The translations under genes and the position numbers were made by a program. The notes below the pieces were generated by a model. The model saw only the letters and a program-made list of their open reading frames with translations, ran no database searches and was not told the DNA's origin. Positions 24,463 through 36,630 of a stretch of DNA of 64,000 bases are shown piece after piece (the first letter of the stretch is position 1; every line of letters begins with the position of its first letter). The stretch is from Onthophagus taurus (taxonomy: Eukaryota > Arthropoda > Insecta > Coleoptera > Scarabaeidae): NCBI RefSeq assembly GCF_036711975.1, contig NC_091968.1, positions 30,179,001 through 30,243,000 of the forward strand, read 5' to 3'.

Positions 24463-26383
24463 TATTAAAATAAAATAATTTTTGAGGTTAAACCAGGTTA
24501 AACGCTAACTTCACTTCTTTCACTTTCTTAGGTTGTGTATGAAAGTTTGATTGATGTGCGCCATCTTTTATTAAATAGGGCTACTTTAAACATATAAATT
24601 TATAAAATCATAAAATCCCTTTTTATTGATTTTAATTTTATTTAAAGGATTATGTATTTTATAACGCATGCCTAAATATTGATGTTTTTGGGTTTATTTT
24701 GTCTTGTGAAAGTAATACCCCAATTCTCAATTATTGATGTGGAGGGTGATTAATTATTAATATTTTTTTGTTGTTGTTGTTAAAATATTCTATAAAAATT
24801 CAATGGGTTTAGATAATTATTTTCCAAAGGGTTTCACCCGGTTGATAATCATTCAAAGAGATGGGGGTCGGTTTCTGGACGTCTTTTGATGTGTTTGTGA
24901 CACTTTCCAAGCGTGAAAATTACGAGAATATGGTTCGATGGGTAACCACAACACCGTAAACGGTAATTTGGGGTGAATAATGTGCATTTATAAGCTCGTA
25001 ATCAATACCTACAGTAGAAGTTCAAGAATAAATCCAAATTTTTTTTTTCGTTTCTTTCATTTTCGTCTTTTAGGTCAATTTATTTCGGTTTGGATGCGAG
25101 GATATTTCATTTAAAATGCCCCAAAGGGAGAATCTCGATTTTCTTTATATTTTCTGGATGTACAAGAGAAAATAAAAACTTTTTTTGAAATAAATCAATT
25201 TACAACTAACCTCAAAAATTTTCATCTGTCTATTTGACACTCCTTTGAAATTAGTACTAAGAAAAAAATACGAGATGGCGCAATTAATTAATTTAAAAAT
25301 AAATCATATTAAAAAAAATTCTTTTCTTTTTGTCTAACTTCTTAGTATCGTGAGAATTTTAACATCCTTTCCTGGTTTCGTTGATAGAAACCGCATCTTT
25401 TTTCTTTTTCGCCCTAACAAATACAACCGTCGTCGATATAAAGTTAGTTTCGCTGTCTCAAAGATTCCTCTCTCTTTGGTAAACCCAACAAAGAGTACAC
25501 AAAAAGGAGACTTTATAAAACGATCGACTTCCACCTATATATAGATACATAAGAAAGAGAAAAAAGCTTTCGAAAGAAACGAGACTTTTGCCGTGAAAAA
25601 TTCATAGACGTAAAATAGGCGAGAAAACCGAAATCGAATATTTTATTTATGCAAAAACGATCAGAAAAGTTCTTCCCTTGTATCTTTTCTCGTTGTATTA
25701 GGTTAGAAAGGAAACTTTGGTTACATATAGGCAAAGAGGACTTAAATCAGTTTATAACGTCGCTGTAATGGTTCAGGTACGAAATTAATTTTCGAAGAAC
25801 TGAGAGGGTCTCAAGAGGAACAAAGCTTTTACCGGAAGACGGGAAGATAACTTTGAATATGAAACGATCTTAAAACTATTATGTTAGGATATGTAGTAAA
25901 AGGTTAAGTTTATAGAGATTGTGTCAATTTCATTGTAACAAAGAAAGTTAACTTATTATTTAAAATATTTAACGGTTCAATTTACAAAATCAATTTTGTG
26001 TTAATCCGATTTAAATCCTCTTAAATTAAAACATCCACGATGTTTTGTTCGTCGTAGAAGCGGATTTAAGTTTAGTTTGGGAAATTCGTTTAAAGTTTAA
26101 ATTCATAAACCGATTCGATATTATTATTTAAGATTAAAAAAGTTATTAAATCTAATCTTTTAACTAAATATGATTTTTTTGAGTGATTGATAAATAAGAA
26201 TTCGATTTTAAATTTAACTTGTAGCGATTACCAAACGTTTTAACGGTTTATTTATCACGCTTGAACTTTGTTGCGTGTTCGAATTGTTTTTAGATAACGA
26301 CGTACGATCCAGTTTGTTTTCGAACGCACACCTGTGCCGAATTTCGGTTTTAATTTCATTTCTAAAATAAATAAATCGAAATA
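24463..26383. other. Intergenic region between frataxin and FABP-1
   Basis: AT-rich sequence between divergently oriented genes. It must hold the frataxin promoter near 24.5 kb and the FABP-1 promoter near 26.3 kb. I see no coding exon, transposon end or clear TATA box in it. Confidence 0.4.
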
Positions 26384-27058
26384 ATGGTTCAAATTGAAGG
26401 CACTTATGAAATCGTTAAAAACGAGAATTTTCAACAATATCTCAAATCTCTAGGTAGATTTCTTTATTTATTAATTAATTCATTAATTAATTCAATTTAA
26501 TTCGTTTTAGGTACTGAAATGACTGAGGATATGGTTCAGCGTTTAAACGCCTCCAGATCAACGATTCAAGTAAAATTAGATGGAAATAAATGTAGCTTTA
26601 TCACCAGCTCGCACGACGGAACGTTTACAACTTTATCCTTTGAATTTGGAATCAGTTTCGTAGACGAACTTAGCCCTATTTTAAAACTAAAGGTATTACT
26701 TTTTTTAAACATCTTAAAATTCCCGCTGTTGTTTGCGCCATCTCTTTTTACCCCACTTAATGTTTTCAATGTCAAACTGACGTTTAACTATCAATTTAAT
26801 TATAATTAATATTTTATTGTTATTAATTAAATAGACCACCCCGACTTTTGATGGAGCAACAATCGTTAATTTAAAATCGGAAACTGAAGATGGAAGAGGA
26901 GGAAATAGGAAATATGAATTTTCAAACGATGGATTAATAATTGTAAGTTCAATAATAACGAAATAAATTCATAATCTTATTGAAACCTTTAATAATTTTA
27001 GTATTATTCCACTAATGGATCGAACGAAACCGCAAGAAGAATATATAAAAGGATTTAA
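26384..27058 (+). CDS. Fatty acid-binding protein FABP-1 (diverged member)
   Basis: Four exons: 26384-26453, 26511-26692, 26835-26942, 27002-27058; 138 residues. Cytosolic lipid-binding beta-barrel of the FABP/CRABP family. N-terminal signature GTYEIVKNENFQQYLKSLG; C-terminal RRIYKR supplies the Arg-x-Tyr that binds the fatty acid carboxylate. It keeps the classic three-intron structure. It is the most diverged of the six: exon 2 is 12 nt longer and its end reads EFGISFVDELSPILKLK instead of the TFG-x-x-F-x-DDLFPG pattern of the others. Whether ligand range differs is unknown. Confidence 0.9.
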
Positions 27059-27145
27059 ACGTCGACGTGATGAAATTTATTTTTGAAATTTTTAGGTTAT
27101 ATAAACGTCAAATTTAATACTTTTAAGAAAACTGTACAAGGTGAC

Positions 27146-27201
27146 AAAAATGCGTTAAATTAAAAAATGTAAATATACATTTTTAAATTTAACGCATTTT
27201 T
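27146..27201. repeat. 56-bp AT-rich palindrome after FABP-1
   Basis: AAAAATGCGTTAAAT pairs with ATTTAACGCATTTTT across a short centre, giving an almost perfect inverted repeat 90 bp after the FABP-1 stop. It could fold as RNA in the 3' UTR or be a tiny transposon remnant. Confidence 0.6.
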
Positions 27202-27462
27202 ACTAATCGTACTACTATTTAAAATAAATTGATTTTATAAAATTATTAATTTATTTGTCATAATAAAAATAACCTTATCTGTCATATTCTTTTTTAGATT
27301 TTTTTTGTTCTAATGAGTTCAACTCGATAGTTCTTATAAGGTAGTCGTAAAATAGAGCTTTTGGACTTCAATTGAAGATATAAAACGTTGCTTAATACCT
27401 TGATTATAAATTAATATTGCGATATAACATTCTATGTCATATTTTCGCTGTTATAGTATATA

Positions 27463-28742
27463 CAGGTTTTTCAATAAGAGGTGTTATTTTGATATTCAAA
27501 GAACAATGCCATTTTTTAGTCTAAATGATCGGATGTTTATTTCATTATAAAGAAGAAGGTATGCCGTTAATATTGGAACATAATATTAGGCAAATGACCA
27601 CCACGACCACGCTTACAGGACAATATCCTTTCCATGAAATTTTCCATAACCAAATTGCAAAGTGGCTGCCCTATGTCCTCAATAGTCTCACGAATTCCAT
27701 CTTTGAGGTCTTGAATCGACGCTGGGCTGTTGGCGTACACCTTCTCTTTCACGTGGCCCCAAAGGAAGAAGTCGCAAGGTGTTAAATCACAAGATCTCGG
27801 TGGCCAATTGTGATCACCTCTTCGAGAGATAACACGGTCCGGAAACTTTTCCCATAAAAGATCAATGGTTTCGTTGCTTGTGTGGCCACTTGTTGTCCAC
27901 ATCAATACCATCCAATTCCGGCCATAAAAAATCATTAATCATCTCTCGATAGCGCAATCCATTCACCGTAACTGTTGCTCCAGCCTCATTTTCGAAAAAG
28001 TAAGGTCCAATGACTCCGCCGGACCATAAACCGCACCAAACAGTCACACGTTGAGGATAGAGAGGCTTTTCAACAATAACTCTTGGGTTTTCCGAGCCCC
28101 AGATGCGATAATTTTGCTTGTTGACGAAGCCACCGAGGTGGAAATGGGCCTCATCACTCAAGATGATTTTTCGATGGAATTCCGGATCATTTTCATGCAT
28201 TTCAACGACCCAATCAGCAAAGACACGACGTTGTTGATGATCGGACGGCTTGAGTGCTTGTGTTAACTGAAGTTTATAAGCCTTAAGACTCAAATCTTTA
28301 TGCAAAATACGGTGTAATGACGTTTGTGGAATGCCTAATTCCAAAGAACGACGAGGAATGGACAAACCTGGGTTTTCTTCAACACTTTCGGCTACAGCAG
28401 CAATATGCTCGGCTGTTCTTGAGCGACGTGCAAGGGTTTTATTCTTCACATCACTAACTTGTCCCAACAGCTCGAATTTTTCCACCAATTTCTGTATTGC
28501 GGTCCGACAAGGTGCTTCACGACGACCCAAAAATGTTCGAGTTTTACGAACCGTCTCTGCCAAAATGTCACCATTTTTATAGTGAATTTTAATAATTTCA
28601 TTGCGTTGTTGAAGCGTGTATCGTTCCATTTTTATTAATGGCGTACTTTCTACTTGTCAAATGTCAAAAAATGACAGCTTCAAAAGTGACATCTACCGAA
28701 ATAACGGGCTATTCAAAATAACACCTCTTATTGGAAAACCTT
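27463..28742 (-). mobile_element. Mariner-type element (AGGTTTTTCAATAAGAGGTG ends)
   Basis: TIRs of about 30 bp, AGGTTTTTCAATAAGAGGTG and its inverse with one change; TA flanks at 27461-27462 and 28743-28744. It carries one transposase on the minus strand. It lies downstream of FABP-1. Confidence 0.87.
27567..28629 (-). pseudogene. Mariner-type transposase lacking the second catalytic region
   Basis: Start ATG 28629 (MERYTLQQRNEIIKIHYKNG). Two helix-turn-helix segments, then LSDEAHFHLGGFVNKQNYRIWG (first Asp) and, after the break, PPRSCDLTPCDFFLWGHVKE (third Asp) to the stop at 27567. A short deletion with frameshift near 27905 removes the segment that should hold the second catalytic Asp. 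The rest is well preserved, so the copy is young but inactive. Confidence 0.87.
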
Positions 28743-29130
28743 TACATAAATACATACATAATTAATGGTTTCATTATAAAAAATTTTTATTCAAAACATT
28801 TTCCTCCGTCGCTTTGAGTTTTTCAGTTATGATCAGCTATAATGACGAAAATGTTTGTTTTTAATATCAAAACGATTTCCACTTCATAACGAAAATATTG
28901 TTCTAGTTAAGATAAATCTGATTATGGATAATGGATTGTCGGTTCATTATACAATTTATGTTTACAATATTTTCCTCCTTCGCTTTTAGTATTTCAGTTA
29001 TTGGCAACTTTAATAGCAAAAATGTAAAATTTTGGTTTTACGGGGAATTTCACTTTATAACTAGAGTATGGTTATATCTAAGATAATTCTGATTATGGAT
29101 TGTTGGTTCATTATAAATAATTTTTGTTTA

Positions 29131-29711
29131 AAATATTTTTTTGTAATTCGCAACGGTAATGAAAGTTCTAACAGTACTCAAACGGGTGCTGTAATGAGAC
29201 TCCTTACAGCATCCGATGCTGTAATGAGATTTTAGTAACATTTTATGGAACCAGTTCAAGTTGGTGACATTGGGTCATTAATTTTTCTAGTTGTCAATGT
29301 GACAATGTTTGTCTATGGATGTTTAAATACGTTCTTAACATTGAATACAAGGTCCACAATGATGCGGACATTGAACTCTGAGCAATTTCTCTTATTTTGG
29401 GAGGTGTACATGAAATATTTTTATCAGGTGAATACGTTTTGTGTTTTGACAGTTTCTATTTGTCATTCAAATTTCTATTTTCAAGTGTTACGTTGTTACC
29501 AACTGCTACATACCTATTTCCCTACATTGTCAAAATTTATTTTATTTTTGAGAAAAAAAAAGGATAAAAACGCGAATTACAAAAAATAGCATAAAAAACA
29601 CGTTTCATAAGACTTAAAGCACTCATTTATTAAAAAACTCGTGGCTTCGCCACTCGTTTTTCAACTTGAATTCGTGCATTTCAAACGTGTCTTACGAAAC
29701 TTGTTTTTTAA
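29131..29711. repeat. Dispersed noncoding repeat, copy 1
   Basis: Starts TTTTTTTGTAATTCGC and is closely matched by 34305-34674 plus 38258-38455. An inverted GCGAATTACAAAAAA lies at 29571-29585 and a hairpin GTGGCTTCGCCAC at about 29641-29653. ORF 29245-29589 within it has no recognised domain and is broken in copy 2, so I do not call a gene. Confidence 0.65.
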
Positions 29712-29713
29712 TA

Positions 29714-30134
29714 CAGCGTGTCCCGTATCTTCCGCATCAGAGCATTATACGGTTGTAGAATACATTATTCTGAAGCGATCTTTCTAATAAAATTTTTTCG
29801 AAATGTTTATAATAACCGCACGGGAACTGTTTAACGACGACCAATAACGGACGACTTTGATTCATCGAAAAAGTTTATTTCTCTTTCCATGACGAATCTA
29901 TTGGTGAGTACACGTGGGAAACGAGTTATCATCGGCGTAGCGGACCGGCCGAGGGTGGCACCGATTACCTGAGTCTGATTTGCGATCTGCTGATTGGACG
30001 AAAAACAGTTCCTTTAAACAGTTCCCGTACGGTTATTATAAACATTTCGAAAAAATTTTATTAGAAAGATCGCTTCAGAATAATGTATCCTACAACCGTA
30101 TAATGCTCTGATGCGGAAGATACGGGACACGCTG
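29714..30134. mobile_element. 421-bp MITE with 120-bp inverted arms
   Basis: Arms CAGCGTGTCCCGTATCTTCC and inverse, nearly perfect over about 120 bp; flanked by TA (29712-29713 and 30135-30136). It is a Tc1/mariner-type miniature element inserted at the end of the dispersed repeat. No ORF; the centre is locally GC-rich. Confidence 0.82.
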
Positions 30135-30564
30135 TATACTATTATTATTGCTGCTTTCAGTTTTTCAGTTATGTTAGCTTTAATAGCGAAAATGTAAAAT
30201 TTTGGTTTTGTGGGGATTTTTACTTTATAACTAGAATACGGTTAGAACTGAAATGATTCTAACCATAGCTAATGCATTTTTGGTGCATTTTAAACAATTT
30301 TTGTTAAAATATTTTCTTCCGTCGCTTTTAGTTTTTCAGTTATGATCTGTTTTAACAATAAAAATGTGTAATTTTGATTTCACTTCCTAACCACAATACG
30401 GTTGTAACTAGAATGAATCAAACTACAAATAATGTATTTTCGAGTCCTTACATTACAAACATTTTTTGTACGCGACATTTTTCCCCATTTCAGTTATCCC
30501 GTAATGAAAAATAAAACATTATTTTTTTTAAAATTTTTATTACTCGAAAAATCATTTTTTTTAA

Positions 30565-31027
30565 TTAAACTCTTTTGTAAATACGTTTAGCAACAACGGA
30601 TCCTTTGTAAGTGATCGTAAGTCCATCGGAGGTGAAATCATAAGTTCTGGAACCGTCCAATCCAACTTCAGCACAGCTAGTTTTAACATCGATGGTGTTT
30701 CCATTTAAAGTTGCTGTACTCTGTGGAACAAAAAAAAATTGGTTACAATTATAGTTGGAATTATAAAATTGACGGAATAATTACTTTGGCAATGTGTTCA
30801 GTTGGAAGGGGATCATCGCATTCTTGTCCAATGATAAAAGTAGTGGTTGTATTTTTAACTCCGGAATCGCTAACTAACTCAATTTTATCGCCAGATACGT
30901 TTACGGTAAGATGAGGACGAAGTTTATCGGCGTATTGAGCGTTATCAGCTGGGACACCTAAAGATGTCAAAAAAGCAACGAAATTTTCGTTGTTTTCCAA
31001 CTTGTATTTTCCAGGGATTAAAGCCAT
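30565..31027 (-). CDS. Fatty acid-binding protein FABP-2 (two exons)
   Basis: Exons on minus strand 31027-30785 and 30720-30565; 132 residues. N-terminus MALIPGKYKLENNENFVAFL, C-terminus VVAKRIYKRV with the carboxylate-binding Arg-x-Tyr. Introns 1 and 3 of the ancestral FABP structure are absent; only the middle one remains. Sequence between is typical (STATLNGNTIDVKTS strand). It binds long-chain fatty acids in the cytosol by family knowledge. A palindromic TATA element lies 68-87 bp upstream. Confidence 0.93.
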
Positions 31028-31094
31028 TTTTAATCACTTATTTAACCGATTCGTTAAAACAAACCAAGTAAACTAAAGTTTAATCGATTAGAAT

Positions 31095-31114
31095 CTGATT
31101 TATATATAAATCAG
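31095..31114 (-). promoter_or_regulatory. Palindromic TATA element of FABP-2
   Basis: CTGATTTATATATAAATCAG, a perfect 20-bp palindrome centred on TATATA, 68-87 bp upstream of the FABP-2 ATG at 31027. The position fits a TATA box with a short 5' UTR. The symmetry could also let it face the receptor gene starting at 31619. Confidence 0.55.
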
Positions 31115-31618
31115 AGTTATCTAAAAGTATCGATTTCTATCAATTTTTTTTTGAATGACTTTGTTAAGAATCGTTACTTAATTAATCGATTCTATCTATT
31201 ACAAAGTTTTTTTCTTTGTTACAAAATTGAATAAACACTCGATGGAAACGGTGGTGATACTTGACCTTGATTGATTTCGAAAAGGACTCGATTCAAATTA
31301 GACTTTTAGGCGTGATCTTTAATAGAAATCGGCGTAAAATAATTTTTTTTATTTTTAAATTTTAAGGGGGCTTTTAGTGATAAAATTTTAAAACGAAATT
31401 AATCGAAATTGAAATTGATTGAAATTAATTGAAACGAAATTTTTCGAACGAATCGATTTTCCAACTAATACACTTTATACTTATTGTATCTTATCAAATA
31501 AATAGCATCCAAACAACCTAATTTATTCAAAAGACCAATTAATTAACACGATTAGAAAATGAAAACGTTATTATCGTTTCTATTTCCACTTTCATTTTGA
31601 ATTTATTACCAAACGAAT

Positions 31619-33544
31619 ATGTCGTATTGTGGGAAACGTTTTTATTCGAAAATTACTGATATATTTTCAGCAATACATCCAATTTATTTAACAACGCATT
31701 TTTTAGGACTTTCAAGTTATAAAGTATCCGAAATTAACAACAAAAAATGTTACAAATCGACGATTTTAATGTCGATAAAAGCGTTTATCCAATTTGGATT
31801 CTTAATCGCTTTCGTTAGTTACAATTTAACGTTTCAAGAAACTCCGAAAGACTCCAATTCAATCGCAGATAACATCACTTATTATCAAGATATAATGACT
31901 TGTACCTTATCGGTTGCGAACGTCGGATTTGGATTGATTTTTACCAAGAAGATGTGTAAGATTATTAATCGTTTACACGAAATTGATTTGGAATTTGAAA
32001 GTTTAGGAGTTCAAAGGGATTATAGAAAAACTTATTTGAAATGTTTCTTAAGTACGTTGATGGCGTTTTTTTCAATTGTTGGATATTTAGGTTTTATGGT
32101 TTACATAGCCAAAGATGTTTCGGGTATTTTCTTTTTTACAAGTCTCTCCAATTATTATCCGTACTTTTTAAACATCGTCGTTGAACTACAATACGCCAAT
32201 TATGCGACTATAATCGGCGATAAGTATAAAATTTTAAATAATTATTTAGAGGAGTTATTTCAAAATGTTCACGGAGGTATTTAATTTTCAATTATTTATT
32301 AAACTTTTTCAATCCGATTTTCCATCGGAAACACATTTCGATATATTCATTTTACATTCAATTTAATTCTACTTACATCAATTTATAAACATTTCTTTTA
32401 AAATAACCATTTTCAGTTTGACAATTAAACGTCAAAACCACACAACCTGATTTTTTTAAATTTCTTTTAAATTTTTCTATTTAAACTTTCAAAATTCGAT
32501 TAATTAATATATCGAAACACGTTTCGATGTATTCATTTTAATTCAATTTAATCTTACTTATATTAATTTATAAACATTTATTTTAAAATAACGATTTTCA
32601 ATTTGACAGTTAAACGTCAAAACCACATAACCTGACTTTTTTTTATTTTTCTTTTAATAAAGTAATTTAAATTTATTTTAATTTTCTATCAAAACGATTT
32701 TAATTCATTCATTTTATTATTAACTTTTAATTTAGTTATAATTTTAAATTAATTTTTAAATATTGATAATAAAAATTCTTGTACATTGAGTTGCATACAC
32801 ACTAATTTTTTTAATTATTGACGTTTCAGCTTGGTTTATAGAAAGCTATAAAACTCCGCCAAAAATTCAAAAACCTTCAAAATCCGATTCGGATCAATCA
32901 TCTTGGATCGATACGGTGGCGAGATTTCATATAAAATTAGCGAACGCAGCCACATTTCTAAATCATGCTTTCCGAGTACAATTATTGTTGTTAATTAGCA
33001 CTTCTTTCGTTGGAATTGTGAGCTCCTTATTTTTGATTGCAATTAATTTCAAAGATTCTGAAGATGAGGATAAAAATACAAAGAATTGGAATTATATGTT
33101 TACAACTTGGGCGTTTACCAACGCTTTAGCTTTGGTTGTTATTGTCCACACGACTTCTAGAATTTGCGATGAAGCGAACCGTTGCCCAAAAATATTACAT
33201 GCTATTCGAAATAAAACAGCAGATTCAAAGTTACACGAAACAGTAAGATTAAATAATTCTTAAAAAAATATTTTTTTAATTATTCTGTTTTAGATCGAAA
33301 TGTATTCGTTGCAAATGTACCATAATCGATTACAATTTGATGTTTGTGGATTATTTTCTTTAGATTACACCTTATTATACACGGTGAGTAATTTTAGTGA
33401 TTAAACGCGAAATAATTACAAGTTATTTTTTAGATAGTAGCAAGTGTAACGACTCATTTGGTTATTTTAATTCAATTTAACAGTGGCCAACATCAATCAG
33501 TGTCGAAAACAAGCACTAATAACAATAGCCTACAACAAACCTAA
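31619..33544 (+). CDS. Gustatory receptor (insect 7TM chemoreceptor)
   Basis: Exons 31619-32276, 32830-33242, 33294-33383, 33434-33544 (intron phases 1,0,0), 423 residues, normal for insect Grs. Several hydrophobic segments are visible. The C-terminal exons carry the family mark: DVCGLFSLDYTLLYTIVASV then THLVILIQF, a version of TYxxxxxQF with His for Tyr. Short 3' exons joined by phase-0 introns are characteristic of the insect chemoreceptor superfamily. It is a ligand-gated cation channel in sensory neurons by family knowledge; resemblance is to Gr28/Gr43a-type receptors rather than Ors, ligand unknown. It lies divergent to FABP-2, inside the FABP cluster. ATG 31619 opens MSYCGKRFYSKI without a signal peptide, as expected. 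Confidence 0.88.
32339..32700. repeat. 186-bp tandem duplication in gustatory receptor intron 1
   Basis: Sequence from CGATATATTCATTTTA at 32339 repeats from 32525 (CGATGTATTCATTTTA), including GTTAAACGTCAAAACCACA-like stretches. Two diverged units fill most of the 553-bp intron. No splice or coding function is evident. Confidence 0.75.
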
Positions 33545-34304
33545 ACAAAATAAACTTAAATAAAGTTATAAAGTAGTTAAAAAGTTAAAATGGAAGTAAT
33601 TTAAGATTAAGATTAATCGTATTCTCGTAATGAACGGTAATTTATTTTTGTTAAAAGTTAAATTCACTTATTTTAACTTTTAATAAGTAGTTGTTATTTG
33701 TAGTCGGGTTTAAATTTCGAATATTAATGCGAAAGTTTGGAAACTGTTCAAAAATAAAACTCTCTTTTTTAGTTAAAAACGCGTCAATTTCAATTCAAAA
33801 TCCAATTTGGGAGTTAATTGAGTTTTAAAAATTCAATCTGCTCCCTGTAGGTGTCCAAGCATTTTTTATCTATTCCCATTTTTTCATCTCGTTTTACTTC
33901 AAAAAACTATCATACACATTAACTTAAATAAAAGTTTTCGATCGTTATTTAAAAAGCAATTTTATCATCGACGAAATAAAAAGTTTCAAACTAAAAATTT
34001 AAATCAATTTTTTTATGATTTTTAGAGTGTTTATACAAAAATAACAAGTCTCTACCATCTAGTGTTACCTCGGGTTAACTTAGTTGAAGAATGTGTCATA
34101 TTGCGTCATTAAGCCGAGATTGCTTGCGGTTAAGGTGTTACAATTAATACCAAATCGTGATTGTGATATCAATCAACGATTTACCGAACTCGTACCAACT
34201 CTAGCGTCTCGCCCGCAAATAACCTCGGCTTCATTTAAAATAGAGCCGAGGTTGCGCTAGAGTATGCGTAGTTCAAGCGACCTCGGCATAACCTAGAATA
34301 AAAA
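33545..34304. other. Noncoding 3' flank of the gustatory receptor
   Basis: AT-rich with a small GC-richer part at about 34100-34290 that contains inverted CCTCGGCTT / GAGCCGAGG (near 34222-34250). No gene recognised. Confidence 0.4.
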
Positions 34305-35884
34305 TTTTTTTGTAATTCGCGACGGTAATGAAAGTTCTAACAGTACTCAAACGGGTGCTGTAATGAGACTCCTTACAGCATCCGATGCTGTAATGAGATT
34401 TTAGTAACATTTTATGGAGCCAGTTCAAGTTGGTGACATTGCGTCATTAATTTTTCTAGTTGTCAATGTGACAATTTTTGTCTATGGATGTTTAAACACG
34501 TTCTTAGCATCATACAAGGTCCACAATGATGAGGACATTGAACACTGAGCAATTTCTCTTATTTTGGGAGGTGTACATGAAACATTTTTTCAGGTGAATA
34601 CATTTTGTGTTTTGACAGTTTCTAATTGTCAATTCAAATTTCTATTTTCAAGTGTTACGGTGTTACCAACTGCTGCATACCTAACCCGTGCGAGAATAGC
34701 AACAAACCTCCCAGCAACAAACTTTTACCCGTAATTTCCTATCTACTTTCTTAGCTGATATCTTCCTTATAATTAGGGATAGCGAAAAACTAAATGCACC
34801 ACTTGAAAGCTTGAATCTTTCTCTATCTAAAACCGGGTTTTCGTCTGCCGATAAGTTGATATTAAGATCAATAAAAAATGAAGAACACCGCGCTGTACTT
34901 AAAATAGCTCAAAATTATCAAACTTCAAGGCCTTGTGCAATTATTACGAAACCGAATTTTAAAAAACTGTTATCACAGTCAGAAAGGGCGCTCCTTCAGC
35001 TATCTCAATCCGGGTTTTCGTCGGTCAATATCTATCGGCGTCATGCTTAAATCACCCTTAATGTCCATCCCAACACGCAGAAACGCTTAAATACTCTTCC
35101 TCTAAACAACCTTCTTATTTGATAGGGAGAAAACTATAGAAACATATCTATCTTATTGAAAATTTTCTGCTCTTTCTAATGGTGTATAACACGCGGCTAT
35201 CACGCGCTTGCACACGTACATTTTTGGCCAAAAACTGCTAAATTCACACGTTTTAGCCATTCTTAAACCCTGTTCGGGTCGATAACTTTCTTATATGAGC
35301 AGGAGAAAACTCTAGAACCATATCTATCTTATGGGAAATTTCCTGCTCTTTCTAGTGATGTATAACACGCGGCGATCACACGTTTGCACACGTACATTTT
35401 TTGCTAAAAACTGCTAAATTCACACGTTTTAGCCATTCTTAAACCTTGTTCGGGTCGATAACTTTCTTATATGAGCAGGAAAAAACTCTAGAACCATATC
35501 TATCTTATTGAAAATTTTTTGCTCTTTCTAATGGTGTCTTTTAATAACAATTATACACTTTAATTTAACAAGAATTATTAATTAAAGTTATACGGGATGG
35601 TCAGAAATGTGCGTCAAATTTCCGTATCTCAAGAAGTTTGTTTTTTTAACTGGCAACTCTACTTTTTTCCCTCACCACCGTATTATATGCTGAAAAATCA
35701 GGAGACTTTGTGATTACATCCCATACTAGTAGAGTTACTAGTAAACATACTAGTAGACTTTAAATTTAGTTACTTTACTGTAGACTTTAAAATGCGCACA
35801 CCCAATATCCGCAAAAGATTTGAGGAAACCTTAACTGGAAAGACATGTTTAAATTTTTGAAAACTGTGCTACCATCCCGCTAAT

Positions 35885-36000
35885 TTTGACCCAACTCAAT
35901 TCCAACGGCAGTTATTCCAACAAGATGGCGCACCATCACACCTCAAGAAGCTACTAAATTAGTTTTTGACAAACAGGGAATTGTTAAAAATTATTGGTTA
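35885..36000 (+). pseudogene. Scrap of a mariner-type transposase
   Basis: The frame reads FQRQLFQQDGAPSHLKKLL, the region around the second catalytic Asp of IS630/Tc1/mariner transposases. No other motif is retained. Confidence 0.55.
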
Positions 36001-36118
36001 CCATAGTTACTCATGGCTACTGCTATTTTTATCATTTATATAAATTTGAAATAATTAAAGTTTAAACTAATTTTTCTCGAAAATTTTCTTATGTAACCAA
36101 TATTAATATTGAATGTAC

Positions 36119-36535
36119 TATACTCTGTTTTTAAACCAGGAGGAGTATTTTAAATTTGTCACCAGATTGACCTTGCACGTGATTGGTTGAATGCGAGGAA
36201 GGTTCACACACAGGCAATTTTCAATTTTGATTTTGAATATGAAGGTTAGGTAATTGATAAATAATTCGACAGTTTGGTGTCATTATTGCATATTTTGTGT
36301 TCTTAAACCCTTTTTTATTATATTTTGAAATAAATACACTCATAACTTCAATGTTAATTTGTATGTATAGTGTTGATGATAACAAACGAAAATAAATACA
36401 ATAATAAGTAAATAAATAAATAATAATTATTAATTTAAATTTACCGCCAAAATATCTAGTGATATTTTCTGGTGATTTTTTCCAGTATAAATCTGACTTT
36501 CGCGTTTACTCCTCCTGGTTTAAAAACAGAGTATA
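36119..36535. mobile_element. 417-bp TIR element, copy 1
   Basis: TIRs TATACTCTGTTTTTAAACCA and inverse TGGTTTAAAAACAGAGTATA. Noncoding. Copy 2 at 37062-37464 lies in the same orientation; the two flank the 122-bp tandem repeat inside the Mutator-like element. Confidence 0.8.
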
Positions 36536-36630
36536 GTTCTAGTGCAACTGTTAGTTCTAGTTTTAATTGTTATTCAGCGCTAAGTTGTATATTTTTAAGT
36601 TTCGGGTTTAGCCCTGTGTCTTCAGACGCT

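Larger units (their letters stand above)
28750..30530. repeat. Diverged 165-175-bp tandem repeat, interrupted by transposons
   Basis: Units marked by TTTCCTCCGTCGCTTT-like sequence and TTTTCAGTTAT recur at about 28798, 28973, 30150, 30315 and 30475, spaced about 165-175 bp. The block is split by the insertion at 29131-30136. It ends at the 3' side of FABP-2. Confidence 0.65.

Noticed and set aside
25334-25734. Overlapping small ORFs upstream of FABP-1
   Set aside because: Short, on both strands, no motif, no splice context.
29245-29589. 114-residue ORF with a hydrophobic N-terminus
   Set aside because: It is part of a dispersed repeat and is interrupted in the second copy at 34.4 kb.
34222-34252. 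CCTCGGCTT/GAGCCGAGG inverted repeat as a terminator or element end
   Set aside because: Only a short stem with no flanking duplication or partner end.
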